This document shows positions 45,422-55,172 of a DNA stretch of 64,000 bases, piece after piece. The notes beneath the pieces were generated by a model. That model was not told where the DNA came from and did not search any database. It saw nothing but the letters and a program-made list of their open reading frames with translations. The position numbers and the translations under genes were made by a program. Numbering within the stretch: the first letter of the stretch is position 1; every line of letters starts with the position of its first letter. Source of the stretch: Marinobacter piscis (lineage in GTDB: Bacteria > Pseudomonadota > Gammaproteobacteria > Pseudomonadales > Oleiphilaceae); contig NZ_VCGX01000001.1 of the NCBI RefSeq assembly GCF_007671655.1, forward strand, positions 248,001 to 312,000, in the 5' to 3' direction.

Positions 45422-45628
45422 ATGGAACAGTCCGAAGTACAAGCATTAGCGGACAAGCTGGACAAGCTGATCGAACATTGCCATAAACTCGAGCGGGATA
45501 ACGCCAACCTGAGGCAGTTGCAGGATGACTGGAACCGGGAACGGGCCCAGCTCGTGCAAAAAAATGATCTTGCCAAAAACAAGATCGAAGCCATGATCAG
45601 CCGCCTTCGGGCTCTGGAGCATCACTGA
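45422..45628 (+). CDS. TIGR02449 family coiled-coil protein (zapA neighbour)
   Basis: This 68-residue protein is one predicted coiled coil (LADKLDKLIEHCHKLERDNA and onward) and matches the TIGR02449 type, small proteins encoded next to zapA; ZapB-like proteins have a similar form. The stop overlaps the zapA start (TGATG). A role with ZapA at the division ring is plausible from the neighbour and the coiled coil. Confidence 0.88.
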   Translation: MEQSEVQALADKLDKLIEHCHKLERDNANLRQLQDDWNRERAQLVQKNDLAKNKIEAMISRLRALEHH

Positions 45629-45924
45629 TGTCTAACCGATCCACCACCGTTGAGGTGAGAATTCTTGACAAGGAGTATCTGGTTGCCTGCCCCGAAGAAG
45701 AGCAGGAAGCGCTGATTCAGGCCGCCAGACACCTGGACCGGAAAATGCGGGAAATACGTAACAGCGGCAAAGTCTTCGGAACGGAACGCATTGCTGTGAT
45801 GGCCGCACTGAACATCACCCATGAGCTACTTGAGCGGGACACCATGTCGGATGCCACCAGCACCATCCTCAAGGCCATGGACAGCAAGCTTGAAAATGCT
45901 CTGGGAGAGCCTTCAGATCAATAA
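45628..45924 (+). CDS. zapA: Cell division protein ZapA
   Basis: ZapA binds FtsZ and bundles its filaments at the division ring. The 98-residue product has the N-terminal beta domain (STTVEVRILDKEYLVACPEE), then ARHLDRKMREIRNSGKVFGTERIAVMA and the long C-terminal dimerisation helix. It is followed by the 6S RNA gene and fau, the standard gammaproteobacterial order. Confidence 0.95.
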   Translation: MSNRSTTVEVRILDKEYLVACPEEEQEALIQAARHLDRKMREIRNSGKVFGTERIAVMAALNITHELLERDTMSDATSTILKAMDSKLENALGEPSDQ

Positions 45925-45949
45925 CCGCAAAGAGATTTCACAACAGGTG

Positions 45950-45980
45950 TTGCAATCGGCCCCGTGTCTGGCCCTATAAT
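45950..45980 (+). promoter_or_regulatory. Promoter of the 6S RNA gene
   Basis: A perfect TATAAT (45975-45980) lies seven bases before the predicted 5' end of 6S RNA. TTGCAA at 45950-45955 is a possible -35, though the spacing of 19 is long. Confidence 0.6.
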
Positions 45981-45986
45981 GGTCCC

Positions 45987-46163
45987 ACTTCCTGGGCTGT
46001 TCGCGAGTCGGATTCGTCCTCGAGCCGATGCGTATTACCCAGGTGGCTACTTCAGGGCATTGTGTGCACGTCCCCGTCAGGGGAAAGCCTAATATGTCAC
46101 AGCGGCCGCCGACCTTGGACTTAGGGTTCAAGGGCCACATCCGATAACGGCAGCTCGGGAAGC
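45987..46163 (+). ncRNA. ssrS: 6S RNA
   Basis: 6S RNA folds into a long hairpin with a central bubble that mimics an open promoter and captures sigma70 RNA polymerase in stationary phase. The ends pair: CTTCCTGGGCTG (45988-45999) with CAGCTCGGGAAG (46151-46162), twelve pairs counting G-U, closing a molecule of about 177 bases, the usual size. The zapA-ssrS-fau position is the conserved one, and a consensus TATAAT precedes it. The internal fold was not computed. Confidence 0.88.
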
Positions 46164-46169
46164 TTTATT

Positions 46170-46805
46170 TTGAGCCGGTTTACTGACTCACATTCTTCTT
46201 TTGTTAATCCAGACGCCCCACTATCCCGTCGCGAATTGCGTAAGCAACTGCGCCACAAGCGTCGCCAGTTGTCACTCCGGGAGCAACAGCAAGCCTCACT
46301 CTCTCTCGCTCTGAATCTGACAAAAAACCAGGATTTACACAGAGCCAGACACATTGCCATCTACCTTCCCAATGATGGTGAAATCGATCCACGTCCGTAC
46401 ATGGCCATGGCGCGCCGGAGAGGTGTCCATTTTTACTTGCCGGTGCTGCACCCGATTCATCGTGGCAGGCTGGTGTTCAGCCCCTATACTAACGAAGTCA
46501 AGCTGACAGCCAACCGCTTTGGAATTCCCGAACCCTGTTTCAGTAATGGGCTCAGGCGGCCGCCCTGGGCCTTGGATGCCGTACTGTTCCCGCTGGTGGG
46601 GTTTGATGAAACCGGTGGAAGACTGGGGATGGGTGGCGGATTTTATGATCGCACGTTCGCATTCAGCCGGCAGCGCCCGAGGCTGGCGCCAAAGCTGATT
46701 GGGCTGGCTCATGACTTTCAGAAGGTGAGCCGTTTGCCCACTGAGCCCTGGGATGTACCGTTACACAGTATAGTGACAGACAAGCAGGTGTACCGGGTCA
46801 GGTAG
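46170..46805 (+). CDS. fau: 5-formyltetrahydrofolate cyclo-ligase
   Basis: The enzyme converts 5-formyl-THF to 5,10-methenyl-THF with ATP, recovering folate. The 211-residue product has the N-terminal RRELRKQLRHKRRQLS, the basic segment MARRRGVHFYLPVL, and the nucleotide-binding loop VGFDETGGRLGMGGGFYDRTF. The best start is a TTG at 46170, just after the 6S RNA end, with a weak ribosome site; later starts would remove conserved residues. Sharing a transcript with 6S RNA is usual in this lineage. Confidence 0.92.
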   Translation: MSRFTDSHSSFVNPDAPLSRRELRKQLRHKRRQLSLREQQQASLSLALNLTKNQDLHRARHIAIYLPNDGEIDPRPYMAMARRRGVHFYLPVLHPIHRGRLVFSPYTNEVKLTANRFGIPEPCFSNGLRRPPWALDAVLFPLVGFDETGGRLGMGGGFYDRTFAFSRQRPRLAPKLIGLAHDFQKVSRLPTEPWDVPLHSIVTDKQVYRVR

Positions 46806-46817
46806 CATCGCAACCTG

Positions 46818-46988
46818 TTACCCGGTGGGCGATGCTCCTGACACTGGAGCGGGGTTTTGCACGACCGGCTGAGCGTTTATCGTCTTTGATTCTTGCTCGG
46901 ATGCCTGAAGCGACGTCAGTCCGGTTACCACCAGACCTACGGCAAAGACCAGTACCAGTGTACGGATAATGTCCGGCTTACCACCCAT
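46818..46988 (-). CDS. Small single-helix membrane protein (56 residues)
   Basis: The predicted start at 46988 gives MGGKPDIIRTLVLVFAVGLV, followed by VTGLTSLQ, one membrane helix and a polar tail. An in-frame codon 42 bases earlier lacks support. It converges on fau and lies between fau and ilvA. I do not recognise a named family; small proteins of this form are common in Marinobacter-like genomes. Confidence 0.6.
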   Translation of the reverse strand: MGGKPDIIRTLVLVFAVGLVVTGLTSLQASEQESKTINAQPVVQNPAPVSGASPTG

Positions 46989-47106
46989 GGCATATACCTG
47001 TTCAATAAAATTAACAGTGCGGAAAATCAATCGGCCACTCTTGCAAGAAAGAGCGGCTGAAAGATTACCATGTATACTGTTTTTTACAATTTTTGACAGG
47101 TTACAA

Positions 47107-48648
47107 TTACGTAAGAGTAGGTTTGCCGTTACCCGCCCCTAAAAACAGCTTGTATGCCTCATTATCTGTCATGTTTTCGTAACGAAAGCCGACCCTTTCC
47201 AGCATTTTCTCAAAGGCTCCGACTTCGTCTGCATTCACCTGAGCGCCAAGCAAAACGCGGCTGTAGGCAGCACCGTGGTTACGGTAATGAAACAGAGAGA
47301 TGTTCCAGCGAGTACCCAGGGACATCAGAAACTTCAACAGCGCCCCCGGTCGCTCCGGAAACTCGAACTGGTAGACAACTTCGTTTGTTACCGACGGCGC
47401 GTGTCCACCCACCAGATGCCGGATATGCTGCTTCGCCACATCACTGTCGGTGAGGTCAATAACCGAGTAACCGGATTCCCTGAGCTGCTGCACCAGCTCT
47501 TCACGTCCGAGCCCGCCAGCCTGGATCTGAATCCCGACAAAAATCACTGCCTGCCGGTCATCAGCGTAACGGTAGTTAAACTCCGTGATACTCCGCTTAT
47601 GCAGGGCGTTGATGAAGGTTTTGAAGGCGCCGGGTTTTTCCGGAATGGTCACCGCCAGAATGGCTTCACGCTTTTCACCGATTTCAGTGCGCTCGGAAAT
47701 ATAACGCAACCGGTCAAAGTTCATATTGGCGCCACTGAGGACACCGGCGAGGTTTTCACCCTCAAGCTGTTCCCGCCCGATGTATTTTTTCATGCCGGCA
47801 ACCGACAAGGCTCCGGCGGGCTCGGCAATGGAGCGGGTATCCTCGAACACATCTTTGATGGCCGCACAGATTTCGTCTGTTGTCACCGTGATAACTTCAT
47901 CTACTGCGTCTTTGCAGATATTCCAGGGTTCTTCACCTATCTGGCGCACGGCCACGCCATCGGCAAAGATACCCACTTCATCCAGAACCACCCGCTCACC
48001 CGCGGCAAGCGCTGACTGCAGACAACTGGAATCTTCCGGCTCAACACCGATTACTCTGGTTTCCGGTCGCAGATATTTGATATACGCCGCCATGCCGGCA
48101 ATCAGACCGCCACCGCCAACCGGGACAAACACCGCATGCAGCGGCTGGGAAAACTGCCACAGAAGCTCCATGGCGACGGTACCCTGACCGGCAATGACAT
48201 CCGGGTCGTCATACGGCGGAATGTAAGTATACCCGTGCTTTTCAACCAGCTCCCGGGCGTGGGTGGCGGCTTCGTCAAAGGCATCACCTCTGAGGACAAC
48301 TTTAGCGCCACGATCGCGAACAGATTTCACTTTGATGTCCGGTGTTGTCTGGGGCATCACAATGACGGCTTTAATACCCAGTTGCCTGGCTGACATAGCG
48401 ACGCCCTGGGCATGGTTGCCCGCAGAGGCACAGATAACACCCTTGGCTTTTTGCTCGTCCGAGAGCTGGGCAATCCGGTTGTACGCACCGCGAATCTTGA
48501 AGGAAAACACCGGCTGAAGATCCTCACGCTTAAGCATAATATTATTGCCAAAGCGCTTGGACAGACTGCGGGCTTCAGTAAGTGGCGTTTCGATGGCGAC
48601 GTCATAGACGCGCGCATCAAGAATCTTCTTGATATAGCGTTGCGACAT
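47107..48648 (-). CDS. ilvA: Threonine ammonia-lyase, biosynthetic
   Basis: IlvA deaminates threonine to 2-oxobutanoate, the first step towards isoleucine. The 513-residue product has the PLP lysine K51 (SFKIRGAYN), the phosphate-binding GGGGLIAG, and two ACT-like domains at about residues 325-500 for isoleucine and valine feedback (IPEKPGAFKTFINALHKRS and FPERPGALLKFLMSLGTRW). It is divergent from rpiA. Confidence 0.97.
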   Translation of the reverse strand: MSQRYIKKILDARVYDVAIETPLTEARSLSKRFGNNIMLKREDLQPVFSFKIRGAYNRIAQLSDEQKAKGVICASAGNHAQGVAMSARQLGIKAVIVMPQTTPDIKVKSVRDRGAKVVLRGDAFDEAATHARELVEKHGYTYIPPYDDPDVIAGQGTVAMELLWQFSQPLHAVFVPVGGGGLIAGMAAYIKYLRPETRVIGVEPEDSSCLQSALAAGERVVLDEVGIFADGVAVRQIGEEPWNICKDAVDEVITVTTDEICAAIKDVFEDTRSIAEPAGALSVAGMKKYIGREQLEGENLAGVLSGANMNFDRLRYISERTEIGEKREAILAVTIPEKPGAFKTFINALHKRSITEFNYRYADDRQAVIFVGIQIQAGGLGREELVQQLRESGYSVIDLTDSDVAKQHIRHLVGGHAPSVTNEVVYQFEFPERPGALLKFLMSLGTRWNISLFHYRNHGAAYSRVLLGAQVNADEVGAFEKMLERVGFRYENMTDNEAYKLFLGAGNGKPTLT

Positions 48649-48740
48649 TTTAGTTCCGATTGCTGGTGGATGGTCGGGGAAAACCTACAGTGTAGAAAGT
48701 TTGTACGGCAGCCGTCTACAAGCTGACGATGCTTAAGCGT

Positions 48741-48746
48741 TATAAT
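48741..48746 (+). promoter_or_regulatory. rpiA: -10 box upstream of rpiA
   Basis: A perfect TATAAT lies 38 bases before the rpiA ATG. No good -35 is seen 17 bases upstream, so the assignment rests on the -10 and position. Confidence 0.4.
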
Positions 48747-48783
48747 GCGCCTGAACCCAACCTATTTGTAGCCGGAGCATCCC

Positions 48784-49464
48784 ATGAATCAGGACGACCT
48801 CAAAAAAGCCGTTGCCAAAGCCGCCGTGGATTACATTACCCCGCGCCTGGAGCGTGACAGCATTATCGGCGTTGGTACCGGAAGCACAGCCAACTTCTTC
48901 ATTGATATGCTTGCCGACCTGAAAACCGGATTTGACGGGGCAGTAGCCAGCTCGAAAGCAACGGCAGAGCGCCTGAAACACCACGGCATTCCGGTTTATG
49001 ACCTCAACAATGCCACCCCCCTGGAGTTCTATGTGGACGGCGCTGACGAGGTCAATGAACGCCTGGAGCTGATCAAAGGCGGCGGCGGTGCACTGACCCG
49101 GGAAAAAATTGTTGCAGAAGTCGCCAAAACCTTTATCTGCATTGCTGATGAATCCAAGCAGGTCGGTATTCTGGGCAACTTTCCCCTTCCGGTTGAGGTC
49201 ATTCCCATGGCACGCAGCCACGTAGGCCGTGAAATTGTCAGGCTTGGTGGCGACCCGGTTTACCGGAATGGCGTTGTTACGGATAACGGCAATATCATCA
49301 TCGACATCCATAACCTGGATATTTCCCGCCCGATCAAGGTGGAAGAAAAGCTCAACAACATTGTCGGCGTGGTTACTAACGGCCTGTTTGCACGCCGCCC
49401 GGCCGACCTTCTGCTTCTGGGCTCCGGTGAAGGCGTTAAAAGCATTCCCCGTCGGGGAGCCTGA
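48784..49464 (+). CDS. rpiA: Ribose-5-phosphate isomerase A
   Basis: RpiA interconverts ribose-5-phosphate and ribulose-5-phosphate in the pentose phosphate pathway. The 226-residue product has [21 protein letters not shown], the catalytic [24 protein letters not shown] segment (split here by its loops) and [16 protein letters not shown]. The divergent arrangement with ilvA is widespread in gammaproteobacteria. The ATG is preceded by CCGGAG. Confidence 0.97.
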   Translation: MNQDDLKKAVAKAAVDYITPRLERDSIIGVGTGSTANFFIDMLADLKTGFDGAVASSKATAERLKHHGIPVYDLNNATPLEFYVDGADEVNERLELIKGGGGALTREKIVAEVAKTFICIADESKQVGILGNFPLPVEVIPMARSHVGREIVRLGGDPVYRNGVVTDNGNIIIDIHNLDISRPIKVEEKLNNIVGVVTNGLFARRPADLLLLGSGEGVKSIPRRGA

Positions 49465-49544
49465 GCCCCGAACCAAGCGCTTGCTTGGTGGTTGATTTTG
49501 CGCGACACTCGGAAGCTACTTCAATAACAAGAAGGAGCACCGCA

Positions 49545-50684
49545 GTGTCGGATTATTTTAACGAAACGCATCAGCAGGTACGGCTGACTGCCCGTAGATT
49601 TATTGAGACCCACGTGCTTCCCCACATAGATAACTGGGAAGAAGCCGGTGAGATCCCACGGGACGTCTATCAGAAAGCCGGAGAGGCAGGATTGCTCGGG
49701 ATTGGCTTCCCTGAGTCCCTGGGCGGTGTCGGTGAAGGCGATGTCTTTCTGAAAGTGGCGGTTTCCGAAGAGTTGATGCGCTCCACCTCCGGCGGTTTTG
49801 TCGCCAGTATAGGCTCTCTCGACATCGGCCTGCCCCCGGTTGCCAAGTGGGCCAAAGCCGACGTTCGGGAGCAGATTGTGCCCCCGGTCCTGCGAGGTGA
49901 AAAAATCTCGGCCCTTGCCATCACCGAGCCAGGTGGCGGTTCCGATGTTGCCAACCTGAAAACCCGGGCGGCCCGGGATGGCGATGATTATATTGTCAAC
50001 GGCAGCAAAACCTTCATTACCAGCGGTACCCGGGCCGACCACTTCACCGTAGCGGTACGCACCGGAGGCGAGGGGCATGCCGGTATCAGCCTGCTGCTGA
50101 TTGACCGCGATACACCCGGTTTCTCCAGTGGAAACAAGCTCCGCAAAATGGGCTGGTGGGCCAGCGATACTGCTGAACTCTTCTTTGAAGACTGCCGGGT
50201 ACCCGCTGACCGTTTGATCGGTGCTGAGAATGCCGGATTTATCGCTATTATGAGCAACTTTCTGGCCGAGCGCCTGAGCCTGTCCATCATGGCCTACATG
50301 ACAGCCCAGCTGGCCTATGAGGCTGCTCTGGACTACGTCAGACAGCGCCAGGCCTTTGGCCGGTCCGTGTCCGGGTTTCAGGTTACCCGACATAAGCTGG
50401 TCGATATGGCGACCGAAATTGATGTAGCCCGTGAATATACCTACCGGTGTGCTGCCTTGATGCAGGCAGGTAAAAATCCGATCAAGCAGGTTGCCATGGC
50501 CAAAAACTTTTCTGTCGATGTGTGTGAGAAAGTCACCCGGGAAGCGGTTCAGTTATTCGGAGGCATGGGGTTCATGCGGGAGTCTGTCGTGGAGAGGCTG
50601 TACAGGGACACCAAAATTTTGTCGATTGGCGGCGGCACTACGGAAATCATGAAAGAGCTGATTGCCAAGCAGATTCGCCTGTAG
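49545..50684 (+). CDS. Acyl-CoA dehydrogenase (short/medium-chain type)
   Basis: This flavoenzyme makes the 2,3 double bond of acyl-CoA in beta-oxidation or branched amino acid use. A GTG at 49545 with GAAGGAG eight bases upstream gives 379 residues; the earlier ATG in frame has no ribosome site. Segments include ALAITEPGGGSDVANLKT, SGTRADHFTVAVRTG, YVRQRQAFGRSVSGFQ and the FAD/active-site part QLFGGMGFMRES with RDTKILSIGGGTTEIM, in which the usual catalytic Glu position reads GGGTTE. It is monocistronic. The chain length is not resolved. Confidence 0.92.
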   Translation: MSDYFNETHQQVRLTARRFIETHVLPHIDNWEEAGEIPRDVYQKAGEAGLLGIGFPESLGGVGEGDVFLKVAVSEELMRSTSGGFVASIGSLDIGLPPVAKWAKADVREQIVPPVLRGEKISALAITEPGGGSDVANLKTRAARDGDDYIVNGSKTFITSGTRADHFTVAVRTGGEGHAGISLLLIDRDTPGFSSGNKLRKMGWWASDTAELFFEDCRVPADRLIGAENAGFIAIMSNFLAERLSLSIMAYMTAQLAYEAALDYVRQRQAFGRSVSGFQVTRHKLVDMATEIDVAREYTYRCAALMQAGKNPIKQVAMAKNFSVDVCEKVTREAVQLFGGMGFMRESVVERLYRDTKILSIGGGTTEIMKELIAKQIRL

Positions 50685-50720
50685 ACCCCCGGTCAATACA
50701 AAGCGTTCACCAAGGTTTAG

Positions 50721-50749
50721 TTTCGAATGCGGCAGGAGTCCCGTATAAT
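50721..50749 (+). promoter_or_regulatory. ppa: Candidate sigma70 promoter of ppa
   Basis: TATAAT at 50744-50749, with TTTCGA 17 bases upstream as a weak -35. The ppa ATG is 57 bases downstream. Confidence 0.5.
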
Positions 50750-50805
50750 TGCGCTCACTTTTAAAAGCGTAGTTACACGAACCTGGAAATCAGTAAGGAC
50801 TCCTC

Positions 50806-51333
50806 ATGCAATTCGACAACATTCCGGCAGGTTTGAACCCGCCTGAAGACATCTACGTAGCCATCGAAATTCCGGCCAACCACTCCCCTGTCAAGTACGA
50901 AATTGATAAGGACATGGGCGCTTTGCTGGTTGACCGCTTCATGGCCACGCCTATGTTTTACCCGGCCAATTACGGTTTTATCCCTCACACTCTCGCGGAC
51001 GACGGCGACCCTCTGGACGCGCTGGTCGTAACGCCTTATCCGCTGCAGGCAGGCTCGATTATCCGCTGCCGTCCGGTAGGAGTTCTGCACATGGAAGACG
51101 AAGCAGGCGGTGATGCCAAACTGATCGCGGTGCCCCACGACAAACTCACAAGCGTTTATCAGGATGTGAAAGAGGTCGAAGACCTGCCGGCACTGCTGCG
51201 TGACCAGATCCGTCACTTTTTCGAGAACTACAAAACACTTGAACCTGGCAAGTGGGTTAAAGTGCAGGGTTGGGATAACGCCGAAGCGGCTAAAAAAGCG
51301 GTCACTGACTCGATTAACGCCTACAAAAACTGA
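50806..51333 (+). CDS. ppa: Inorganic pyrophosphatase
   Basis: The enzyme hydrolyses pyrophosphate and so drives biosynthetic reactions. The 175-residue length equals E. coli Ppa. The metal-binding signature [31 protein letters not shown] and [12 protein letters not shown] are all present. The ATG at 50806 follows AAGGACTCCTC. A strong terminator follows the stop. Confidence 0.97.
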   Translation: MQFDNIPAGLNPPEDIYVAIEIPANHSPVKYEIDKDMGALLVDRFMATPMFYPANYGFIPHTLADDGDPLDALVVTPYPLQAGSIIRCRPVGVLHMEDEAGGDAKLIAVPHDKLTSVYQDVKEVEDLPALLRDQIRHFFENYKTLEPGKWVKVQGWDNAEAAKKAVTDSINAYKN

Positions 51334-51350
51334 TTAACCCTCAATCAGAT

Positions 51351-51390
51351 AAAAAAACCGGGCTGGTGCACACACCACCCCGGTTTTTTT
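51351..51390. terminator. Bidirectional rho-independent terminator between ppa and the DUF2333 gene
   Basis: AAAAAAACCGGG-TGGTG pairs with CACCA-CCCGGTTTTTTT around a short loop. The A- and T-runs at the two ends let it act for both convergent genes. Confidence 0.9.
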
Positions 51391-51402
51391 ACAGGCCTGC
51401 AT

Positions 51403-52455
51403 TTAACCCCGTGACAGAAGATCCCGCATATCACTGATTGCCGCATTGGCCCGGGACAAATACGCTGCCATGGTCAGTGAATGATTGGCAAGAACCCCGA
51501 AACCACTGCCGTTCAGAATAACCGGACTCCACATCTCACCCTGGGCGCCTTCAAGCTCAATAATAATCTGCTTCACGCTGGAGATTGCATTCTTATCCTG
51601 TAGTACCTTACGGAAATCCACCTCAATGGCACGGAAGATATGCAAAAGCGCCCAGGAACTGCCGCGGGCTTCGTAAAACACGTCATCTATGCGCGTCCAG
51701 TCGGTTTTGACATCACCTCCCGTTGTTTCTTCACTCAGCGGGTCATCCGGATTCACGTTGGCGACAGCTTCTGATACTGAAGCTTTGCCCACACTTTCCC
51801 CAAGTGTACGGGAAAGGCTGCCAAGCCGGGTTTCCAGATCGCCCAACCAGTTACTCAGGTTGTCGGCCCTTGCATAAAACTGGGCGTTACTCTGCTCCGG
51901 ATCGGAAAGGCGGTCAAGATAACGCTTTAACGCTTTGATGCCCCGACGGTATTCCGTCTCAGTTGAAGGCAGTGCCCAGCTACCACTGTCAAAATGGAAC
52001 TGGGGTTCAGCAATGGTTAAATCCGGGTCTTCCGCAGACTGGCTCTGGGAGCGACTGATGTCTTTGCGCATGGCACGGGAGAGATCCCGCAGCTGTACCA
52101 ATACTCCGTATTCCCAGTTAGGCTGGTTATCGAGCCACAGACCCGGCGGGAAAATATCGTTGGAAATATAGCCACCAGGCTTGTCCAGCAGTGTTTCTGC
52201 AATGCGAATCATGGTCACAGTTGTTGCAAAACCGGTAACCGGCTCCCGCTGCATTTCTTCAGCAACGGCACGGGTATGTTCTCGCACAGAAAAAGGTTCC
52301 GGCTCGCTACTCCAATAGATTCCCAGGATCACCGTTACCAACAGATAAACCAGCAAGGCGACAACCAAAACCTTTCCAAGCGCGCCCCTGTTGCCAGTAT
52401 AATCCTGAACACCTTCTTTTTTGTCTTTAAAGTACTGCCTGAATTTGCCTGGCAT
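51403..52455 (-). CDS. DUF2333 family membrane-anchored protein
   Basis: The 350-residue product has a single N-terminal membrane helix (VLVVALLVYLLVTVILGIYW) and a large, probably periplasmic helical part. Segments such as GGYISNDIFPPGLWLDN and LLHIFRAIEVDFRKVL match the DUF2333 type. Its function is unknown to me. It is transcribed alone; a 389-base gene-free stretch separates its start from aroQ. Confidence 0.9.
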   Translation of the reverse strand: MPGKFRQYFKDKKEGVQDYTGNRGALGKVLVVALLVYLLVTVILGIYWSSEPEPFSVREHTRAVAEEMQREPVTGFATTVTMIRIAETLLDKPGGYISNDIFPPGLWLDNQPNWEYGVLVQLRDLSRAMRKDISRSQSQSAEDPDLTIAEPQFHFDSGSWALPSTETEYRRGIKALKRYLDRLSDPEQSNAQFYARADNLSNWLGDLETRLGSLSRTLGESVGKASVSEAVANVNPDDPLSEETTGGDVKTDWTRIDDVFYEARGSSWALLHIFRAIEVDFRKVLQDKNAISSVKQIIIELEGAQGEMWSPVILNGSGFGVLANHSLTMAAYLSRANAAISDMRDLLSRG

Positions 52456-52844
52456 TTTACGTTAAGCCTCTTGTCTGTAATTTCACTGCATATATAGCCT
52501 GTACCGATCGTAACCTATAGACCGCCCTCTATACACACCATAGATTTGACAAACAATTACACAGTCCCACCTACGCCGGCAACTTTAATCCTTGCAGCTG
52601 CCCTGTGAGGCTACCGTATGAAACCATCGTCGTATAGAAGTCCGCCCCGCCGTTAACGACAATGATTGCCATAAGCAACAGGATCATGGGATACCTGCCA
52701 TTGCTTTTTATTTCTGCGCGGCAGATTTAATCGCATGCGCCTCGAAAATGTGTTGATCTGAAGATAAAAAGCTCTCACCATTGGTGGAAAATGCCGACAA
52801 GTTCGGCGATCCTGTTTCTAAAGAACATAAAGGCAGACGCAAGC
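52456..52844. other. Intergenic region between the DUF2333 gene and aroQ
   Basis: No convincing gene is seen in these 389 bases. A TTGACA at 52546-52551 is a perfect -35, but no good -10 stands 16-18 bases on. The region presumably carries the two divergent promoters, and may include a leader for the aroQ-acc operon. Confidence 0.4.
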
Positions 52845-53282
52845 ATGTCGACAATTCTTGTGCTCCACGGCCCTAATCTCAATATGCTCGGCACCCGCGA
52901 GCCTGATGTTTACGGCCACGAGACACTGGCGGATATTGATGATCGCTTACGGGCGTGCGCAGCAGAAAGAGGTCACCACCTGCTGCATCTGCAATCAAAC
53001 GCAGAATACGAACTGATTGAGCGGATTCATGAAGCCCGCGCTGAAGGCGTGGATTTCATTATTATCAACCCCGCAGCATTCACGCATACCAGCGTTGCCT
53101 TGCGGGATGCTTTGCTAGCCTCGGGAATTCCGTTCATTGAAGTACACCTTTCCAACGTGCATGCCCGGGAGGCGTTCCGGCATCACTCATATTTTTCCGA
53201 TATCGCCGAGGGCGTTATCTGCGGACTCGGCAGCCAGGGCTATGAACTTGCTCTTCAGGCCGCCATACAACGAATTCACTGA
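52845..53282 (+). CDS. aroQ: Type II 3-dehydroquinate dehydratase
   Basis: AroQ dehydrates 3-dehydroquinate to 3-dehydroshikimate in aromatic amino acid synthesis. The 145-residue product has [57 protein letters not shown] and [17 protein letters not shown], the family active-site segments. The ATG at 52845 gives the normal N-terminus; the earlier ATG in frame is not used. The aroQ-accB-accC order is common in gammaproteobacteria. Confidence 0.97.
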   Translation: MSTILVLHGPNLNMLGTREPDVYGHETLADIDDRLRACAAERGHHLLHLQSNAEYELIERIHEARAEGVDFIIINPAAFTHTSVALRDALLASGIPFIEVHLSNVHAREAFRHHSYFSDIAEGVICGLGSQGYELALQAAIQRIH

Positions 53283-53311
53283 TAGACCTGACAAACAGGA
53301 CCGGACTGATT

Positions 53312-53779
53312 ATGGATATTCGTAAAATTAAAAAACTGATTGAACTGCTCGAGGTATCAGACGTCGAGGAGCTTGAAATTCACGAGGGCGACGATTCCGT
53401 ACGTATTTCCCGTCGCAGCGAGCAGAGCGGTGGCACTCAGTACATCAGCCACTACGCGCCTCCGCAACCGTTCCAGTCGTCCCAGGCGCCGGAAACACCC
53501 GGACCGGTTCAGCAGGAAGAAACTCCCCAGCCTGCGGTTCATGACGGCCATGCACTGCGTTCGCCAATGGTAGGCACCTTCTACCGGGCACCCTCACCTA
53601 CTTCCGACGCTTTTGTTGAGGTTGGCCAGAAAGTAAAAGCAGGTGAAGTTGTTTGCATTGTAGAAGCCATGAAGATGATGAACCAGATTGAAGCCGACAA
53701 GAGCGGCACTGTTTCTGAAATTCTGGTCGAAAACGGTCAGCCCGTTGAATTTGATCAGCCACTGATAATCATTTCCTGA
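53312..53779 (+). CDS. accB: Biotin carboxyl carrier protein of acetyl-CoA carboxylase
   Basis: AccB carries the biotin that moves CO2 between biotin carboxylase and the carboxyltransferase, the first step of fatty acid synthesis. The 155-residue product has an N-terminal helical part, a Pro/Gln-rich linker (residues ~45-75) and the C-terminal biotinyl domain with the EAMKMMNQ biotin-lysine site. It is co-transcribed with accC, which begins 18 bases later. Confidence 0.97.
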   Translation: MDIRKIKKLIELLEVSDVEELEIHEGDDSVRISRRSEQSGGTQYISHYAPPQPFQSSQAPETPGPVQQEETPQPAVHDGHALRSPMVGTFYRAPSPTSDAFVEVGQKVKAGEVVCIVEAMKMMNQIEADKSGTVSEILVENGQPVEFDQPLIIIS

Positions 53780-53797
53780 ACCTGGTGATAGCGACCC

Positions 53798-55144
53798 ATG
53801 GCCATGTTAGAAAAAGTTCTGATCGCAAACCGGGGTGAAATCGCCCTCCGGATTTTGCGTGCGTGCAAGGAGCTCGGCATCAAAACCGTAGCGGTCCACT
53901 CACAGGTTGATCGCGATCTGATGCATGTGCGCCTGGCCGACGAATCTGTTTGTATCGGTCCCAACAACCCTCTGGAAAGCTACCTCAATATCCCCACGAT
54001 TATCAGTGCGGCTGAGGTAACAGACTCGGTAGGCATCCATCCCGGCTATGGCTTTCTTGCCGAAAACGCCGATTTTGCAGAACAGGTCGAAAAAAGCGGC
54101 TTTCATTTTATTGGCCCCCGGGCTGAGACCATTCGCCTTATGGGCAACAAGGTCTCGGCCATCAACGCCATGATCCGGGCCGGCGTACCAACTGTGCCCG
54201 GATCTGACGGGCCACTGACGGATGACGACGAGCGCACCCTGGAGATTGCCCGCAACATCGGTTACCCGGTGATGATCAAGGCGGCGTCTGGCGGCGGCGG
54301 CCGGGGGATGCAGGTGGTGTATTCTGAAGCGGCATTGCTCAAAGCCGTACAGATCACTCAGAGCGAGGCCCGGAACGCCTTTGGTGATGCCACAGTTTAC
54401 CTCGAAAAGTTTCTGGAGGCGCCGCGTCATGTAGAAGTCCAGGTGCTGGCGGATATGCATGGCAACTGCATCCATCTGGGTGATCGCGACTGCTCCATGC
54501 AGCGCCGCAACCAGAAGGTGATTGAGGAAGCTCCGGCGCCGAACATTGACCCGGAAGCCCGCGAGCGAACACTCAAAGCCTGTGTGGATGCCTGCAAAAC
54601 CATTGGGTATGTGGGAGCTGGCACCTTTGAGTTCCTGTACCAGGACGGAGAGTTCTTTTTCATTGAAATGAACACCCGTGTGCAGGTTGAGCACCCTATT
54701 TCCGAAATGGTGACCGGTGTTGATATCGTTCGTGAACAACTCCGCATTGCTAGCGGGTTGCCACTGCAGTACGAGCAGGAAGACATCCAAATCAACGGTC
54801 ATGCCATGGAATGCCGGATCAACGCCGAGGATCCTGATACATTTGTTCCCAGCCCCGGCAGAGTCAAGCACTTCCACGCTCCTGGCGGCTGCGGAGTAAG
54901 GGTCGATTCTCACCTTTACAGCGGCTACACCGTTCCCCCATTTTACGATTCACTGATTGCCAAGCTGATTACCTGGGGCGATGACCGGCAGGTGGCTCGC
55001 CGGCGCATGAGAATCGCACTGGATGAGCTACTGGTTGATGGTATTAAAACCAATCAGCCACTGCACCGTAAGCTGGTACGCGATGGTGGTTTCAAAACGG
55101 TAGACTTCACGATACATTACCTCGAAAAACTGATGCGGGAATAA
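53798..55144 (+). CDS. accC: Biotin carboxylase subunit of acetyl-CoA carboxylase
   Basis: AccC carboxylates the biotin on AccB using ATP and bicarbonate. The 448-residue product starts [23 protein letters not shown] 53804 (MLEKVL) is the alternative that matches E. coli. The ATP-grasp glycine loop [54 protein letters not shown] and the C-terminal [13 protein letters not shown] are present. Confidence 0.97.
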   Translation: MAMLEKVLIANRGEIALRILRACKELGIKTVAVHSQVDRDLMHVRLADESVCIGPNNPLESYLNIPTIISAAEVTDSVGIHPGYGFLAENADFAEQVEKSGFHFIGPRAETIRLMGNKVSAINAMIRAGVPTVPGSDGPLTDDDERTLEIARNIGYPVMIKAASGGGGRGMQVVYSEAALLKAVQITQSEARNAFGDATVYLEKFLEAPRHVEVQVLADMHGNCIHLGDRDCSMQRRNQKVIEEAPAPNIDPEARERTLKACVDACKTIGYVGAGTFEFLYQDGEFFFIEMNTRVQVEHPISEMVTGVDIVREQLRIASGLPLQYEQEDIQINGHAMECRINAEDPDTFVPSPGRVKHFHAPGGCGVRVDSHLYSGYTVPPFYDSLIAKLITWGDDRQVARRRMRIALDELLVDGIKTNQPLHRKLVRDGGFKTVDFTIHYLEKLMRE

Positions 55145-55172
55145 CCTCCCGCGTCAAACTGCTGGAACCACT

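Noticed and set aside
53900..54913. 337-codon minus-strand frame opposite accC
   Set aside because: accC is complete and highly conserved; the reverse frame is a codon-usage shadow.
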